Shown here: in pieces, positions 32,414 through 44,108 of the stretch | How positions within the stretch are numbered: position 1 is the first letter of the stretch | Layout: each line of letters starts with the position of its first letter | DNA from: Azospirillum sp. SYSU D00513 | GTDB lineage: Bacteria; Pseudomonadota; Alphaproteobacteria; Azospirillales; Azospirillaceae | Length of the DNA: 64,000 nt | Assembly: GCF_017356015.1 (NCBI RefSeq) | Contig: NZ_JAFIQV010000002.1 | Coordinates: forward strand, 124,001 to 188,000 | Reading direction: 5' to 3' | The notes under the pieces: generated by a model | What the model saw: the letters and a program-made list of their open reading frames with translations, nothing else | Databases searched by the model: none | What the model was told of the DNA's origin: nothing | Program-made: the position numbers and the translations under genes

Positions 32414-33330
32414 CCGAAGCATCCGACAGTCGCGCGCCCCGTGAGGACGGGGCCGAAGACCACCATTCCCTGGGCCGCCTTTTCAAGGGCTGGGTCCGCT
32501 CCGTTGTCGGAGGGCGTGGCGACACCACCTTGCGCCACACCATCAAGGAGCTGATCGCCGATCAGCCGGACGAGGATGATCAGGCCATGGGGGCCGCCGA
32601 GCGCGCCCTCTTCTCGAACATCCTGAAGGTCCACGACCGCACGGTCGCCGACGTCATGGTGCCCCGCGCCGACATCGTCGCGGTCGAGATCGGGACCCCC
32701 ATGCCGGCGCTGGTCAAGCGCCTGTCGGAGGAGGCCCATTCCCGCCTTCCCGTCTACCGCGAGACCCTGGACGACGTCGCCGGCCTCGTCCACATCAAGG
32801 ACGTGCTCGCCTGCATCGCCAACGGGCGGAGCTGCGAGCTGAAGGACCTCGTGCGCGAGGTGTCGGTCGTCGCCCCCTCCATGCCGGTGCTCGACCTGCT
32901 GCTCCAGATGCGCCAGACCCGCCAGCACATGGCGCTCGTCGTGGACGAGTTCGGCGGCATTGACGGGCTCGTGACCATCGAGGACCTCGTCGAGGAGATC
33001 GTCGGCGAGATCGAGGACGAGCACGACCTCGACGCCGCACCCCGCCTCGTCGCCCGCGCGGACGGATCGCTGGTCGCCGACGCGCGCGTCTCGGTGGAGG
33101 AGTTCGAGGCCCGGGTCGGCCCGCTGCTGACCGAGGACGAGCGGGAGGAGATCGACACGCTGGGCGGCCTCGCCGTGTCGCTCGCCGGCCGGGTGCCGGG
33201 CCGGGGCGAGACGGTGACCCATCCCTCGGGCGTCGAGTTCGCCATCATCGAGGCGGACTCCCGCCGCATCAAGCGCCTGCTCATCCGCAACCTGCCCGCC
33301 GCCGCCAGGGCGCTGGCCGCCGCGCAGTAG
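32410..33330 (+). CDS. CorC/HlyC-type CBS-domain protein
   Basis: A 306-residue cytoplasmic protein with two CBS domains (VADVMVPRADIVAVEIGTPM and LLLQMRQTRQHMALVVDEFGGIDGLVTIEDLVEEIVGEIEDEHD). A C-terminal CorC/HlyC transporter-associated domain follows. It lacks the membrane DUF21 domain of longer relatives. It has been called hemolysin-like or magnesium/cobalt efflux protein CorC; which applies here is not known. Its ATGA start overlaps the ybeY stop, and it is the last gene of the miaB operon. Confidence 0.9.
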   Translation: MTEASDSRAPREDGAEDHHSLGRLFKGWVRSVVGGRGDTTLRHTIKELIADQPDEDDQAMGAAERALFSNILKVHDRTVADVMVPRADIVAVEIGTPMPALVKRLSEEAHSRLPVYRETLDDVAGLVHIKDVLACIANGRSCELKDLVREVSVVAPSMPVLDLLLQMRQTRQHMALVVDEFGGIDGLVTIEDLVEEIVGEIEDEHDLDAAPRLVARADGSLVADARVSVEEFEARVGPLLTEDEREEIDTLGGLAVSLAGRVPGRGETVTHPSGVEFAIIEADSRRIKRLLIRNLPAAARALAAAQ

Positions 33331-33340
33331 GGGCGCTTCA

Positions 33341-33378
33341 CGCCCGCCTCCCCCGGGTTGGGGAGGCGGGCGCATTTT
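33341..33378 (+). terminator. Strong intrinsic terminator between corC-like gene and lnt
   Basis: CGCCCGCCTCCCC and GGGGAGGCGGGCG form a perfect 13-bp stem with a CGGGTT loop, ending in CATTTT. It separates the miaB operon from lnt. Confidence 0.85.
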
Positions 33379-33499
33379 CCGCATGGCCATTTGGGCGGCG
33401 ACTCTCCATCCAGGCGGGTGGAATCCGCGCCGCCCCATGGCCATCTGCGACTCCGTATCAGCTGCTTGATCCTGCCCCGTCCCCTGCGAAGAGCCGCCC

Positions 33500-35071
33500 G
33501 TGCACGCCACCGATGTTCTGACCGAAGAGGGGGCGCCGGCGCGCCTCGCGCGCGGCATGGCCGCCCTGGCCGGCTGGCGCCGTCTGGCCGCCGCCTTCCT
33601 GCTGGGCGGGCTTTCCGCCTTCGCCCTGCCGCCGGCCAACGCCGTGCCGGTTCTGCTGCTGGCCTTTCCGGGGCTGCTCTGGCTCCTGGACGGGGCGCGG
33701 ACGGGGCGCCAGGCCTTCGCCGTCGGCTGGGTCTTCGGCTTTGGGCACCATCTGCTGGGGCTCTACTGGATCAGCTTCGCGCTCTTCACGGACATTGAAC
33801 GTTTCTGGTGGGCGCTGCCGCTCTCGGCGGCGGGGCTGCCGGTGGTGCTGTCGGTCTATGCCGGGCTTACGGCGCTGGTGCTGTGGCGGCTGCGCGCGTC
33901 CGGCCTCGCGCGTCCGCTGCTGTTCGCCGTGGCCTGGGCGGCCTTCGAGTGGCTGCGCGGCTATCTCTTCACCGGCTTCCCCTGGAACCTCATGGGCTAC
34001 GGCTGGGTCGGGGTGCTGCCGGTGCTCCAGTCCGTCTCGATCTTCGGGATCTATGGGCTGAGCCTGCTGACCGTGCTCGTCGCGGCTCTGCCCGCGGCCT
34101 TCGCCGACACCGACGCGCGCCGGGCCGGTGCGGCGCTGGCGGCGGGGCTGCTGCTCTTCGCCGGTTTCTGGGGGTGGGGCGAGGCGCGGCTCGCCGGCCC
34201 GGGCCTCGGCACCGTGCCGGAGGTGCGGCTGCGGCTGGTCCAGCCGGCCATCGAACAGTCCCTGAAATGGGACCCGGCGGAGCGCGACCGCAACATCCAG
34301 GCCCAGCTCGCCCTGTCGGCGGCGCCCTCGGCCGAGCCGGTGACCCACGTCATCTGGGCGGAAACCGCCGTGCCCCTGTTCCTGGAGCAGGACGCCCAGG
34401 TGCGCCAGGCGCTCGGCGCGGTGACGCCGCCGGGCGGGCTGGTCGTGACCGGCGCGCCGCGCGCCGGGCTCGGCCCGGACGGCGACCGGCGCTACTACAA
34501 CAGCCTTCTGGCGGTGGACGGGTCCGGAGCGGTGACGGCGCGTTTCGACAAGTTCCACCTCGTGCCCTTCGGGGAATACATGCCCTTGCGGCGCTGGGTT
34601 CCGGTCGGGGCCATCGCCGGCAACGGTGCCGAATTCTCGGCCGGCGGCGGCCCGGTGACGCTGCCGCTCAAGGGCCTGCCGCCGGTCAGCCCTCTGATCT
34701 GCTACGAGGTCATCTTCCCCGGCGCGGTGACCGACGCGGCGGACCGGCCGAACTGGCTGCTGAACCTGACGAACGACGCCTGGTACGGCCGCTCCGCCGG
34801 CCCGCACCAGCATTTCGCCATCGCCCGCGTGCGCGCGGTGGAAGAGGGATTGCCGCTGGTGCGCGTCGCCAACAGCGGGATCTCCGGCGTGGTCGACGCG
34901 CATGGCCGCATCACCGCCCTGCTCGGACTCGGCGAGCGGGGATTCGTGGATGCCCCCTTGCCGAAGCCCATCTCCGACCCCACCCTCTATGGCTGGGCTG
35001 GTGACTGGTTGTTCGGGTTAATGCTAATTAGTGTTTTAGGACTGGGACTCGTTGCTCGACAACGGGGCTGA
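33500..35071 (+). CDS. lnt: Apolipoprotein N-acyltransferase Lnt
   Basis: This enzyme adds the third acyl chain to the N-terminal cysteine of lipoproteins at the inner membrane. Six to eight hydrophobic helices occupy the first 190 residues. A nitrilase-like domain follows with the catalytic triad: Glu in HVIWAETAVPLFL, Lys in ARFDKFHLVPFGEYMP and Cys in SPLICYEVIFP. Length is 523 residues, within the family's usual range. It is started here at GTG (33500); a downstream ATG at 33557 is possible. The strong terminator before it implies its own promoter. Confidence 0.95.
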   Translation: MHATDVLTEEGAPARLARGMAALAGWRRLAAAFLLGGLSAFALPPANAVPVLLLAFPGLLWLLDGARTGRQAFAVGWVFGFGHHLLGLYWISFALFTDIERFWWALPLSAAGLPVVLSVYAGLTALVLWRLRASGLARPLLFAVAWAAFEWLRGYLFTGFPWNLMGYGWVGVLPVLQSVSIFGIYGLSLLTVLVAALPAAFADTDARRAGAALAAGLLLFAGFWGWGEARLAGPGLGTVPEVRLRLVQPAIEQSLKWDPAERDRNIQAQLALSAAPSAEPVTHVIWAETAVPLFLEQDAQVRQALGAVTPPGGLVVTGAPRAGLGPDGDRRYYNSLLAVDGSGAVTARFDKFHLVPFGEYMPLRRWVPVGAIAGNGAEFSAGGGPVTLPLKGLPPVSPLICYEVIFPGAVTDAADRPNWLLNLTNDAWYGRSAGPHQHFAIARVRAVEEGLPLVRVANSGISGVVDAHGRITALLGLGERGFVDAPLPKPISDPTLYGWAGDWLFGLMLISVLGLGLVARQRG

Positions 35072-35123
35072 CTCAACCCAAACTTTTTCACAACCCTCAG
35101 CCACACGTGGAGCGATGCAGCCC

Positions 35124-35152
35124 TTGACTGCATACACGGATATGCCGTAAAA
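35124..35152 (+). promoter_or_regulatory. Promoter of the XRE gene upstream of metK
   Basis: TTGACT at 35124-35129 is followed after 17 bases by GTAAAA at 35147-35152. The start codon lies 30 bases further on behind AAAGGA. This patch is clearly less GC-rich than its surroundings. Confidence 0.55.
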
Positions 35153-35181
35153 AGGTTGCATAACTCTAAAGGAAAAAAACC

Positions 35182-35676
35182 ATGCCAGCAACGACAGCAG
35201 CAGCAGCGCCGCGGGGCCGTCGCGCTTCCGCCGGCCGCCCCAAGACCGGCAAGCCGAACCCGATCGACGTCCATGTCGGCTCGCGCGTCCGGCTGCGCCG
35301 CACCCTCCTGGGCATGAGCCAGGAAAAGCTCGGCGAGGCCATCGGCCTGACTTTCCAGCAGGTGCAGAAGTACGAGCGCGGCGCAAACCGCATCGGCGCC
35401 TCTCGCCTGTTCGACCTCAGCCGCGTGCTCGACGTGCCGGTGTCCTTCTTCTTCGACGACATGCCGGCCGACGCCGCCAACGCGCCGGTGGACGACGACG
35501 ACGCGCCCGCGACCGAGGAGAAGGCGGGCGGCTACGAGCCCGACCCCATGGCCAAGCGCGAGACGCTGGAGCTGGTGCGCGCCTACTACCGCATCAACGA
35601 CCCGTCCGTTCGCAAGCGCCTGTTCGAGCTGACCAAGGCCGTCGCCAACGCCGGCGTGCTCGAAGCCGCCGAGTAA
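35182..35676 (+). CDS. XRE-family regulator with C-terminal extension
   Basis: A 164-residue regulator. The basic N-terminal arm ([23 protein letters not shown]) leads into a helix-turn-helix: [58 protein letters not shown]. The C-terminal 75 residues are acidic and end with a helix-forming segment ([34 protein letters not shown]). The group is conserved in alphaproteobacteria and often lies near metK. It might bind the 16-bp palindrome in the metK promoter, but this is only suggested by proximity. Confidence 0.88.
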   Translation: MPATTAAAAPRGRRASAGRPKTGKPNPIDVHVGSRVRLRRTLLGMSQEKLGEAIGLTFQQVQKYERGANRIGASRLFDLSRVLDVPVSFFFDDMPADAANAPVDDDDAPATEEKAGGYEPDPMAKRETLELVRAYYRINDPSVRKRLFELTKAVANAGVLEAAE

Positions 35677-35826
35677 GGGACGCCGACCAAGGGCCGCCGA
35701 ATACTGGTGGCGGGCGGCCGGAAACGGCCGTCCCACGCTCTTGTGGGGGCGGGAATGCGACCGAAGGGCCGCGCTCCCGTCCCTTGCCTTATCCGGGGCA
35801 TTTCGTCGAGCGAGGTGGTTGAACGC

Positions 35827-35856
35827 TTGACCCACAATCACGTGATTGTCTAATAC
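35827..35856 (+). promoter_or_regulatory. metK promoter with a 16-bp palindromic operator
   Basis: TTGACC at 35827-35832 and TAATAC at 35851-35856 flank an 18-base spacer. The spacer contains the perfect palindrome ACAATCACGTGATTGT at 35834-35849. A repressor there would block RNA polymerase directly. It lies 84 bases before the metK start. Confidence 0.6.
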
Positions 35857-35939
35857 CACCCCCGGTCGGCTATCCGTCACAGGGGCACCGATCACGCCTT
35901 CATGACGCAGAACACACCTCTCAGAAAGCCGAGGTAGCC

Positions 35940-37106
35940 GTGGCTAAGCTCAATTACGTTTTCACCAGCGAATCCGTGTCCGAAGGTCATCCGGACAAGG
36001 TCTGCGACCGCATTTCCGATGCCATCGTCGACCTGTACCTGTCCCAGGATCCCTACGCCCGCGTCGCGGTCGAGACGATGGCCACGACCAACCAGGTGGT
36101 TCTGGCCGGCGAGGTGCGCGGCCCGGCCTCCATCACCGCCGACCGGCTGGTCGAGGTGGCGCGCGAGGCGGTGAGGGGCATCGGCTACGAGCAGGACGGC
36201 TTCCACTGGAAGAACATGGACGTGAAGTGCTTCGTCCACTCCCAGTCGGCCGACATCGCCGTCGGCGTGGACGCCGCCGGCAACAAGGACGAGGGCGCCG
36301 GCGACCAGGGCATCATGTTCGGCTACGCCTGCCGCGAGACGCCGGCCCTGATGCCGGCCCCGATCCACTACAGCCACGCCATCCTGAAGTCGCTGGCCGA
36401 CGCGCGCCACTCCGGTGCGGCTCCCTGGCTCGGCCCCGACGCCAAGAGCCAGGTGACCCTCCAGTACGAGAACGGCAAGCCGGTCCGCGCCACCGCCGTG
36501 GTGGTCTCCACCCAGCACGCCGAGGGCGTGTCGCAGGAGGAGGTGCGCGAGCTGGTGCGCCCGCACATCCTGAAGATCCTGCCGGAAGGCTGGATGTGCG
36601 GCGAGGACAGCTTCTACGTCAACCCGACCGGCCGCTTCGTGATCGGCGGCCCGGACGGCGACGCCGGCCTGACCGGGCGCAAGATCATCGTGGACACCTA
36701 CGGCGGGGCGGCCCCGCACGGCGGCGGCGCCTTCTCGGGCAAGGACCCGACCAAGGTGGACCGCTCGGCCGCCTACGCCGCGCGCTACCTCGCCAAGAAC
36801 GTGGTGGCGGCCGGGCTGGCCGACCGCTGCACGATCCAGGTCTCCTACGCCATCGGCGTGTCCAAGCCGCTGTCGGTCTATGTGGACACCTACGGCACCG
36901 GCACGGTCGACGAGGACCGTCTGTCGGTCGTCCTCCAGCAGCTGGTCGACCTCAGCCCGCGCGGCATCCGCACGCATCTCGGGCTGAATCGGCCGATCTA
37001 CGCCCGCACCGCCGCCTACGGCCATTTCGGCCGCGAGCCGGACGCCGACGGCGGCTTCTCCTGGGAGCGCACCGATCTGGTGGACCAGCTGCGCGCCGCC
37101 TTCTGA
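35940..37106 (+). CDS. metK: S-adenosylmethionine synthetase MetK
   Basis: This enzyme makes S-adenosylmethionine from methionine and ATP. The family signatures are [33 protein letters not shown] and the phosphate loop [29 protein letters not shown]. Length is 388 residues, as usual. It starts at GTG (35940). The palindrome-bearing promoter before it and a perfect terminator behind it make this a separately controlled single gene. No known SAM riboswitch consensus was recognised in the leader. Very confident. Confidence 0.97.
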   Translation: MAKLNYVFTSESVSEGHPDKVCDRISDAIVDLYLSQDPYARVAVETMATTNQVVLAGEVRGPASITADRLVEVAREAVRGIGYEQDGFHWKNMDVKCFVHSQSADIAVGVDAAGNKDEGAGDQGIMFGYACRETPALMPAPIHYSHAILKSLADARHSGAAPWLGPDAKSQVTLQYENGKPVRATAVVVSTQHAEGVSQEEVRELVRPHILKILPEGWMCGEDSFYVNPTGRFVIGGPDGDAGLTGRKIIVDTYGGAAPHGGGAFSGKDPTKVDRSAAYAARYLAKNVVAAGLADRCTIQVSYAIGVSKPLSVYVDTYGTGTVDEDRLSVVLQQLVDLSPRGIRTHLGLNRPIYARTAAYGHFGREPDADGGFSWERTDLVDQLRAAF

Positions 37107-37132
37107 GCCGGCTTCCGCACCGATGACCGCCG

Positions 37133-37164
37133 CGCAGGGGCCTCATGGCCCCTGCGTTCGTTTT
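37133..37164 (+). terminator. Strong intrinsic terminator after metK
   Basis: CGCAGGGGCC and GGCCCCTGCG form a perfect 10-bp stem with a TCAT loop, followed by TTCGTTTT. Confidence 0.9.
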
Positions 37165-37215
37165 CGGGGTCCCGCTTGCGGGAAACCCCAGCACCCTGCT
37201 CCCGTGTTGCCCGTC

Positions 37216-38001
37216 ATGACCGACCCCCAGACCGATCCCGCCGACCCGAACGCCGATCCTGCCGACGCCCCTTCCGCCGACCAGTTCCCGGATCCCGCCA
37301 AGCGTCTGTTCGGCCGCCGCAAGGGCCGCCCCCTGCGCAAGCGCAAGAGCGGGCTGCTCGACACGTTGCTGCCGACGCTCCAGATCGCGCCGCCCGAGGA
37401 GGGGAGCCGGATCGAGCCGGCCGGCCTGTTCGCCCGCCCGGTGGAGGATGTCTGGCTGGAGGTCGGGTTCGGCAGCGGCCATCACCTGGCCTGGCAGGCT
37501 CAGCACAATCCGACGGTCGGGCTGATCGGCGCCGAGCCCTTCCTCAACGGGGTGGCCGCGCTGATGGCGCTGATCGAGGATGCGGGCGTGGCGGACACCG
37601 TCCGCGTCCTGCCCGACGACGCGCGCCCGCTGCTGGACGCCCTTCCCGACGCCTCCATCGGCCGGGCTTTCGTGCTCTTCGCCGACCCCTGGCCGAAGAA
37701 GCGCCACTGGGAGCGCCGCTTCATCGGCCCCGCCAACCTCGCGCGCCTGTCGCGCGTTCTGAAGGACGGGGCGGAGCTGCGGCTCGCCAGCGACGACATG
37801 GGGCTGGTGCGCTGGATGCTGGAGCACACGGTCAAGCATCCCGATTTCGAATGGACCGCGCGCGGCCCGGCGGACTGGCGCGAGCGCCCCGCCGACTGGC
37901 CGCCGACCCGCTACGAGGAGAAGGCCATCGCCGCCGGGCGCAAGCCGGTCTTCCTGCGCTTCCTGCGCAAGGCGCGGGCGGGGCAGGCCGCGGCCGGCTG
38001 A
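37216..38001 (+). CDS. trmB: tRNA (guanine-N7)-methyltransferase TrmB
   Basis: This enzyme methylates G46 of tRNA. It shows the SAM-binding WLEVGFGSGHHLAWQAQHNP and LIGAEPF, and the family-specific FADPWPKKRHWERRF. The C-terminal T-R-Y-E block (PPTRYEEKAIAAGRKPVF) binds tRNA. The start is the ATG at 37216, behind the metK terminator. The first 35 residues are a disordered Asp/Pro-rich leader. It has 261 residues. It sits between metK and rimP. Confidence 0.95.
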   Translation: MTDPQTDPADPNADPADAPSADQFPDPAKRLFGRRKGRPLRKRKSGLLDTLLPTLQIAPPEEGSRIEPAGLFARPVEDVWLEVGFGSGHHLAWQAQHNPTVGLIGAEPFLNGVAALMALIEDAGVADTVRVLPDDARPLLDALPDASIGRAFVLFADPWPKKRHWERRFIGPANLARLSRVLKDGAELRLASDDMGLVRWMLEHTVKHPDFEWTARGPADWRERPADWPPTRYEEKAIAAGRKPVFLRFLRKARAGQAAAG

Positions 38002-38061
38002 AGGCGCCGGGGCAGGGACCAGCGCGCGCGTGCAGGTCTGCCCGGCGCGGTGGGAAAAGGC

Positions 38062-38089
38062 TTGCGACCCGTCCCGGAATGGCTATATT
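38062..38089 (+). promoter_or_regulatory. Promoter of the rimP leader
   Basis: TTGCGA at 38062-38067 and TATATT at 38084-38089 are separated by 16 bases. Transcription would begin near 38096, and the strong terminator at 38153-38178 follows before rimP. Confidence 0.55.
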
Positions 38090-38152
38090 CACGCTCAGTG
38101 AACCCATACGGATCGGCGGCTCGGGAAACCGGGCCGGCGGGACGCTTTGCGG

Positions 38153-38178
38153 GTGGGCCTTGGCCCACTATTTTTTTT
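38153..38178 (+). terminator. Terminator or attenuator in the rimP leader
   Basis: GTGGGCC and GGCCCAC form a 7-bp stem with a TT loop (extendable by weaker pairs), followed by TATTTTTTTT. It is about 57 bases beyond the predicted start site and 71 bases before rimP. It could end a small RNA of about 80 nt or attenuate the operon. Confidence 0.75.
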
Positions 38179-38248
38179 ATCAGCGTGTGGAATCCCCGAA
38201 GGCGTGGCTCCGGAATGGAACGCCGCGCCGAGGGTCAGGTCAGGTGGA

Positions 38249-38803
38249 ATGGACGCAACAGGTCGTATCGAGCAGATCATCACGCCGTCGGTCGAGGCCA
38301 TGGGCTACGAGGTCGTGCGTGTGCAGCTGTCCGGTGGCCAGCGGGCGAGCCTCCAGGTCATGGCGGAACGCACCGACGGAGCGCCGATGACGGTGGAGGA
38401 TTGCGCCGATCTCAGCCGCACCATCTCCGCCCTCCTCGACGTCGAGGATCCGATCAAGGAAGCCTACACGCTGGAGGTCAGCTCGCCCGGCATCGACCGG
38501 CCCCTGACCCGCCTCAAGGATTACGAGCGCTTCGCCGGTTTCGAGGCGAAGCTGGAAACCCGCATCGCCGTCGACAACCGCAAGCGCTTCAAGGGGCTGC
38601 TGAAGGGCGTCGAGGACGGGCAGGTGGTGCTCGACACCGAGCAGGGACCCGCCCGGCTGCCGTTCGACGACATTCACCGGGCCAAGCTGGTCCTGACCGA
38701 CGAGCTGATCCGCGCCAGCATGGCGCCGGCCGGCCCGGCCGGGGACGACGGCGCGGACGAGGCGGACCCGGAGCAGCCCGGCACGGCACCCGGCCCGCAC
38801 TGA
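38249..38803 (+). CDS. rimP: Ribosome maturation factor RimP
   Basis: This factor assists assembly of the 30S subunit. The sequence shows ITPSVEAMGYEVVRVQLSGG, VEDCADLSRTISALLDVEDPI and the highly conserved YTLEVSSPGIDRPL. The C-terminal SH3-like domain is followed by an acidic, disordered tail. It starts at the ATG at 38249 (MDATGRIEQ), 184 residues long. A longer frame opens inside the leader terminator and is rejected. It is the first gene of the rimP-nusA-ylxR-infB set. Confidence 0.95.
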   Translation: MDATGRIEQIITPSVEAMGYEVVRVQLSGGQRASLQVMAERTDGAPMTVEDCADLSRTISALLDVEDPIKEAYTLEVSSPGIDRPLTRLKDYERFAGFEAKLETRIAVDNRKRFKGLLKGVEDGQVVLDTEQGPARLPFDDIHRAKLVLTDELIRASMAPAGPAGDDGADEADPEQPGTAPGPH

Positions 38804-38890
38804 GCGGCGGACCGCGAGACGGGCGCGGCGCCATCGGCGCCCCCAAAAAAAGACAACTGCCAGACAACGCCAGTTCAGGAAGTGTGACGG

Positions 38891-40438
38891 ATGGAACTCC
38901 TGCAAGTCGCTGACGCGGTCGCCCGCGAAAAGAACATCGACCGGGACGAGGTCCTGGAGGCGATGGAGCAGGCCATTCAGAAGGCCGGCCGCTCCAAGTA
39001 CGGCCACGAGCACGACATCCGCGCGCGCATCGACCGCAAGACCGGCGACATCCACCTCTCCCGCTTCCTGGAAGTGGTCGAGGCGGTGGAGAACGAGGCG
39101 ACCCAGGTCACGCTGGACTACGCGAAGCGCCGCAAGACGGACGCGAAGGTGGGCGATTTCCTGATCGACCCGCTGCCGCCGATCGACTTCGGCCGCATCG
39201 CCGCCCAGACCGCCAAGCAGGTCATCGTCCAGAAGGTCCGCGACGCCGAGCGCAAGCGCCAGTTCAACGAGTACAAGGACCGCATCGGCGAGATCGTCAA
39301 CGGCCTCGTCAAGCGCGTCGAGTACGGCAACGTCACGGTCGATCTCGGCCGCGCCGAGGCGACGCTGCGCCGCGACGAGCTTCTGCCGCGCGAGCATTTC
39401 AAGAACGGCGACCGCGTGCGCGCCTACATCTACGACGTGCGCGAGGAAGCGCGCGGCCCGCAGATCTTCCTGTCGCGCACCCATCCGCTCTTCATGGCGA
39501 AGCTCTTCGCCCAGGAAGTGCCGGAGATCTACGACGGCATCATCGAGATCAAGGCCGTGGCCCGCGACCCGGGCAGCCGCGCCAAGATCGCCGTGATCAG
39601 CAACGACAGCTCCATCGACCCGGTCGGCGCCTGCGTCGGCATGCGCGGCAGCCGCGTCCAGGCGGTCGTCGGCGAGCTGCAGGGCGAGAAGATCGACATC
39701 ATTCCCTGGTCGCAGGACACCGCGACCTTCGTCGTCAACGCGCTGGCCCCGGCCGAGGTGGCCAAGGTCGTGCTGGACGAGGAGAACAACCGCATCGAGG
39801 TCGTGGTCCCCGATGACCAGCTCTCGCTGGCCATCGGCCGGCGCGGCCAGAACGTGCGGCTCGCCACCCAGCTCACCGGCTGGGACATCGACATCATGAC
39901 CGAGGCCGAGGAATCGGACCGCCGGTCGGACGAGATCCGCACCCGCTCGCAACTCTTCATCGACGCGCTGGACGTCGACGACGTCATCGCCCATCTCCTG
40001 GTGGCCGAGGGCTTCACGACGGTCGAGGAGATCGCCTTCGTGGAGACCGAGGAGCTGGCGGAGATCGAGGGCTTCGACGAGGACGTCGCGGACGAGCTGA
40101 AGCAGCGCGCCCTGAACTACCTCGAGGAGCTGGACGGCCGCATGAACGAGCGGCGCCAGGCGCTCGGCGTCGACGACGCGGTGGCGGAACTCGGAAACTT
40201 CACCCCGACCCAGCTCGTCAAGCTGGGCGAGAACGGCGTGAAGACGCTGGACGACCTGGGCGACCTCGCCGGCGACGAGCTGCGCGAGATCCTCGGCGGC
40301 GACGCGCTGACCGAGGAGGAGGCCAATGAGCTGATCATGGCCGCTCGCGCCCACTGGTTCGACGGCGAGGGCAACGGGGAAGGCGCCGTTCCCGCGGCGG
40401 GTCAGCCGGAGGCCGGCGGCCAGCCGGCCCAGGGTTGA
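38891..40438 (+). CDS. nusA: Transcription termination/antitermination factor NusA
   Basis: NusA binds RNA polymerase and controls pausing, termination and antitermination. Domains in order: N-terminal polymerase-binding domain, an S1 domain (residues ~130-200), two KH domains ([25 protein letters not shown] and [23 protein letters not shown]), and two C-terminal acidic repeats ending [19 protein letters not shown]. Length is 515 residues, like E. coli NusA. The start is the ATG at 38891. Very confident. Confidence 0.97.
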   Translation: MELLQVADAVAREKNIDRDEVLEAMEQAIQKAGRSKYGHEHDIRARIDRKTGDIHLSRFLEVVEAVENEATQVTLDYAKRRKTDAKVGDFLIDPLPPIDFGRIAAQTAKQVIVQKVRDAERKRQFNEYKDRIGEIVNGLVKRVEYGNVTVDLGRAEATLRRDELLPREHFKNGDRVRAYIYDVREEARGPQIFLSRTHPLFMAKLFAQEVPEIYDGIIEIKAVARDPGSRAKIAVISNDSSIDPVGACVGMRGSRVQAVVGELQGEKIDIIPWSQDTATFVVNALAPAEVAKVVLDEENNRIEVVVPDDQLSLAIGRRGQNVRLATQLTGWDIDIMTEAEESDRRSDEIRTRSQLFIDALDVDDVIAHLLVAEGFTTVEEIAFVETEELAEIEGFDEDVADELKQRALNYLEELDGRMNERRQALGVDDAVAELGNFTPTQLVKLGENGVKTLDDLGDLAGDELREILGGDALTEEEANELIMAARAHWFDGEGNGEGAVPAAGQPEAGGQPAQG

Positions 40439-40489
40439 GCCGGTGTAGGCGGCCAGAGACGGGTTTGAGCGGAGGTTGCTACGGAACGC

Positions 40490-41201
40490 ATGACGGGGTT
40501 GAACGACGCGATCGGGGATGAGGCCGGGCAGGTCCCCGGCGGGGTGGGGGTGCCGGCGGACGACGAAAAGGGTCCGCTGCGCCGCTGCATCGCCACGGGG
40601 GCCGTGCAGCCGAAGGACGGCATGATCCGTTTCGGGATCGCGCCGGACGGCGAGGTCGTGCCCGATCTGGAGGAGCGGCTCCCCGGCCGTGGCTTGTGGA
40701 TCTCCGCCGACCGGCAGGCGCTCGCCAAGGCCGTGTCGAAGAATCTCTTCTCGAAGGCCGCCCGCCGCGCGGTGCGCGTCCCGCCGGACTTCGCCGGGCG
40801 CATCGCCGGGCTGCTGGAGCGCCGCTGCCTCGACGCGCTGGGCCTCGCCCGGCGCGCCGGCCAGGCGCTCGCCGGTTACGACAAGGTGCGTGAAGCACTC
40901 AAACACAATCAGGTCGCCCGGGCGGGCGCGCCGGCGTTGCTGCTGGAGGCCCGCGACGGCTCTCCCGACCAGCGCGGCAAGATCCGGGCGCTTGCGCCCC
41001 GCCTGCCCGTGGTCGACCTCTTCGACTCGGCCGCGATTGCGGCCGCGATGGGCCGAGAGCACGCGGTCCACGTTGTGATCGCCCGCGGGCGGCTGGCCGA
41101 TGGGCTGGCCCGCGACGTGGCGCGTCTCAAAGGGCTGCAGGAATTCGCCGCCGGCGCGCCGCCGGCCGGCCAGGAAATAACGTCTGACGATTTGGGTACC
41201 G

Positions 41202-41212
<11 letters not shown>
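40490..41212 (+). CDS. YlxR-L7Ae fusion RNA-binding protein
   Basis: A 240-residue protein with an N-terminal YlxR/RnpM domain ([51 protein letters not shown]) fused to a C-terminal L7Ae/L30e-type domain ([24 protein letters not shown]). In many bacteria these are two adjacent genes; fusion is usual in alphaproteobacteria. The position between nusA and infB is conserved. Its final 11 bases overlap the infB start, so the two are translationally coupled. Confidence 0.92.
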
Positions 41213-43967
<2,755 letters not shown>

Positions 43968-44013
43968 GCCCGCCGCCCGATCCACTCGGCAGGCCGCACG
44001 TCAGCGACCGCGG

Positions 44014-44042
44014 GGGGCGCCGGAGACCTTCTCCGGCGCCCC
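44014..44042 (+). terminator. Hairpin 1 between infB and rbfA
   Basis: GGGGCGCCGGAG and CTCCGGCGCCCC form a perfect 12-bp stem with a 5-base loop. No T-run follows immediately. It may be a processing or partial termination site. Confidence 0.6.
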
Positions 44043-44052
44043 TTGCCCTTGA

Positions 44053-44086
44053 CACGAGAGGGAGCAATTCCCTCTCGTGCCGTTTT
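44053..44086 (+). terminator. Hairpin 2 with T-tract between infB and rbfA
   Basis: CACGAGAGGGA and TCCCTCTCGTG form a perfect 11-bp stem with a GCAAT loop, followed by CCGTTTT, 23 bases before rbfA. It is placed to reduce read-through into rbfA-truB. Confidence 0.7.
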
Positions 44087-44108
44087 CGGCCCATTTCGGG
44101 ATCGACAG

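Noticed and set aside
35677..35939. SAM riboswitch in the metK leader
   Set aside because: I could not match the known SAM-I, SAM-II or SAM/SAH consensus. The palindromic promoter is a simpler explanation.
38096..38178. SRP (4.5S) RNA or another known small RNA in the rimP leader
   Set aside because: The conserved SRP tetraloop and internal-loop sequences are missing.
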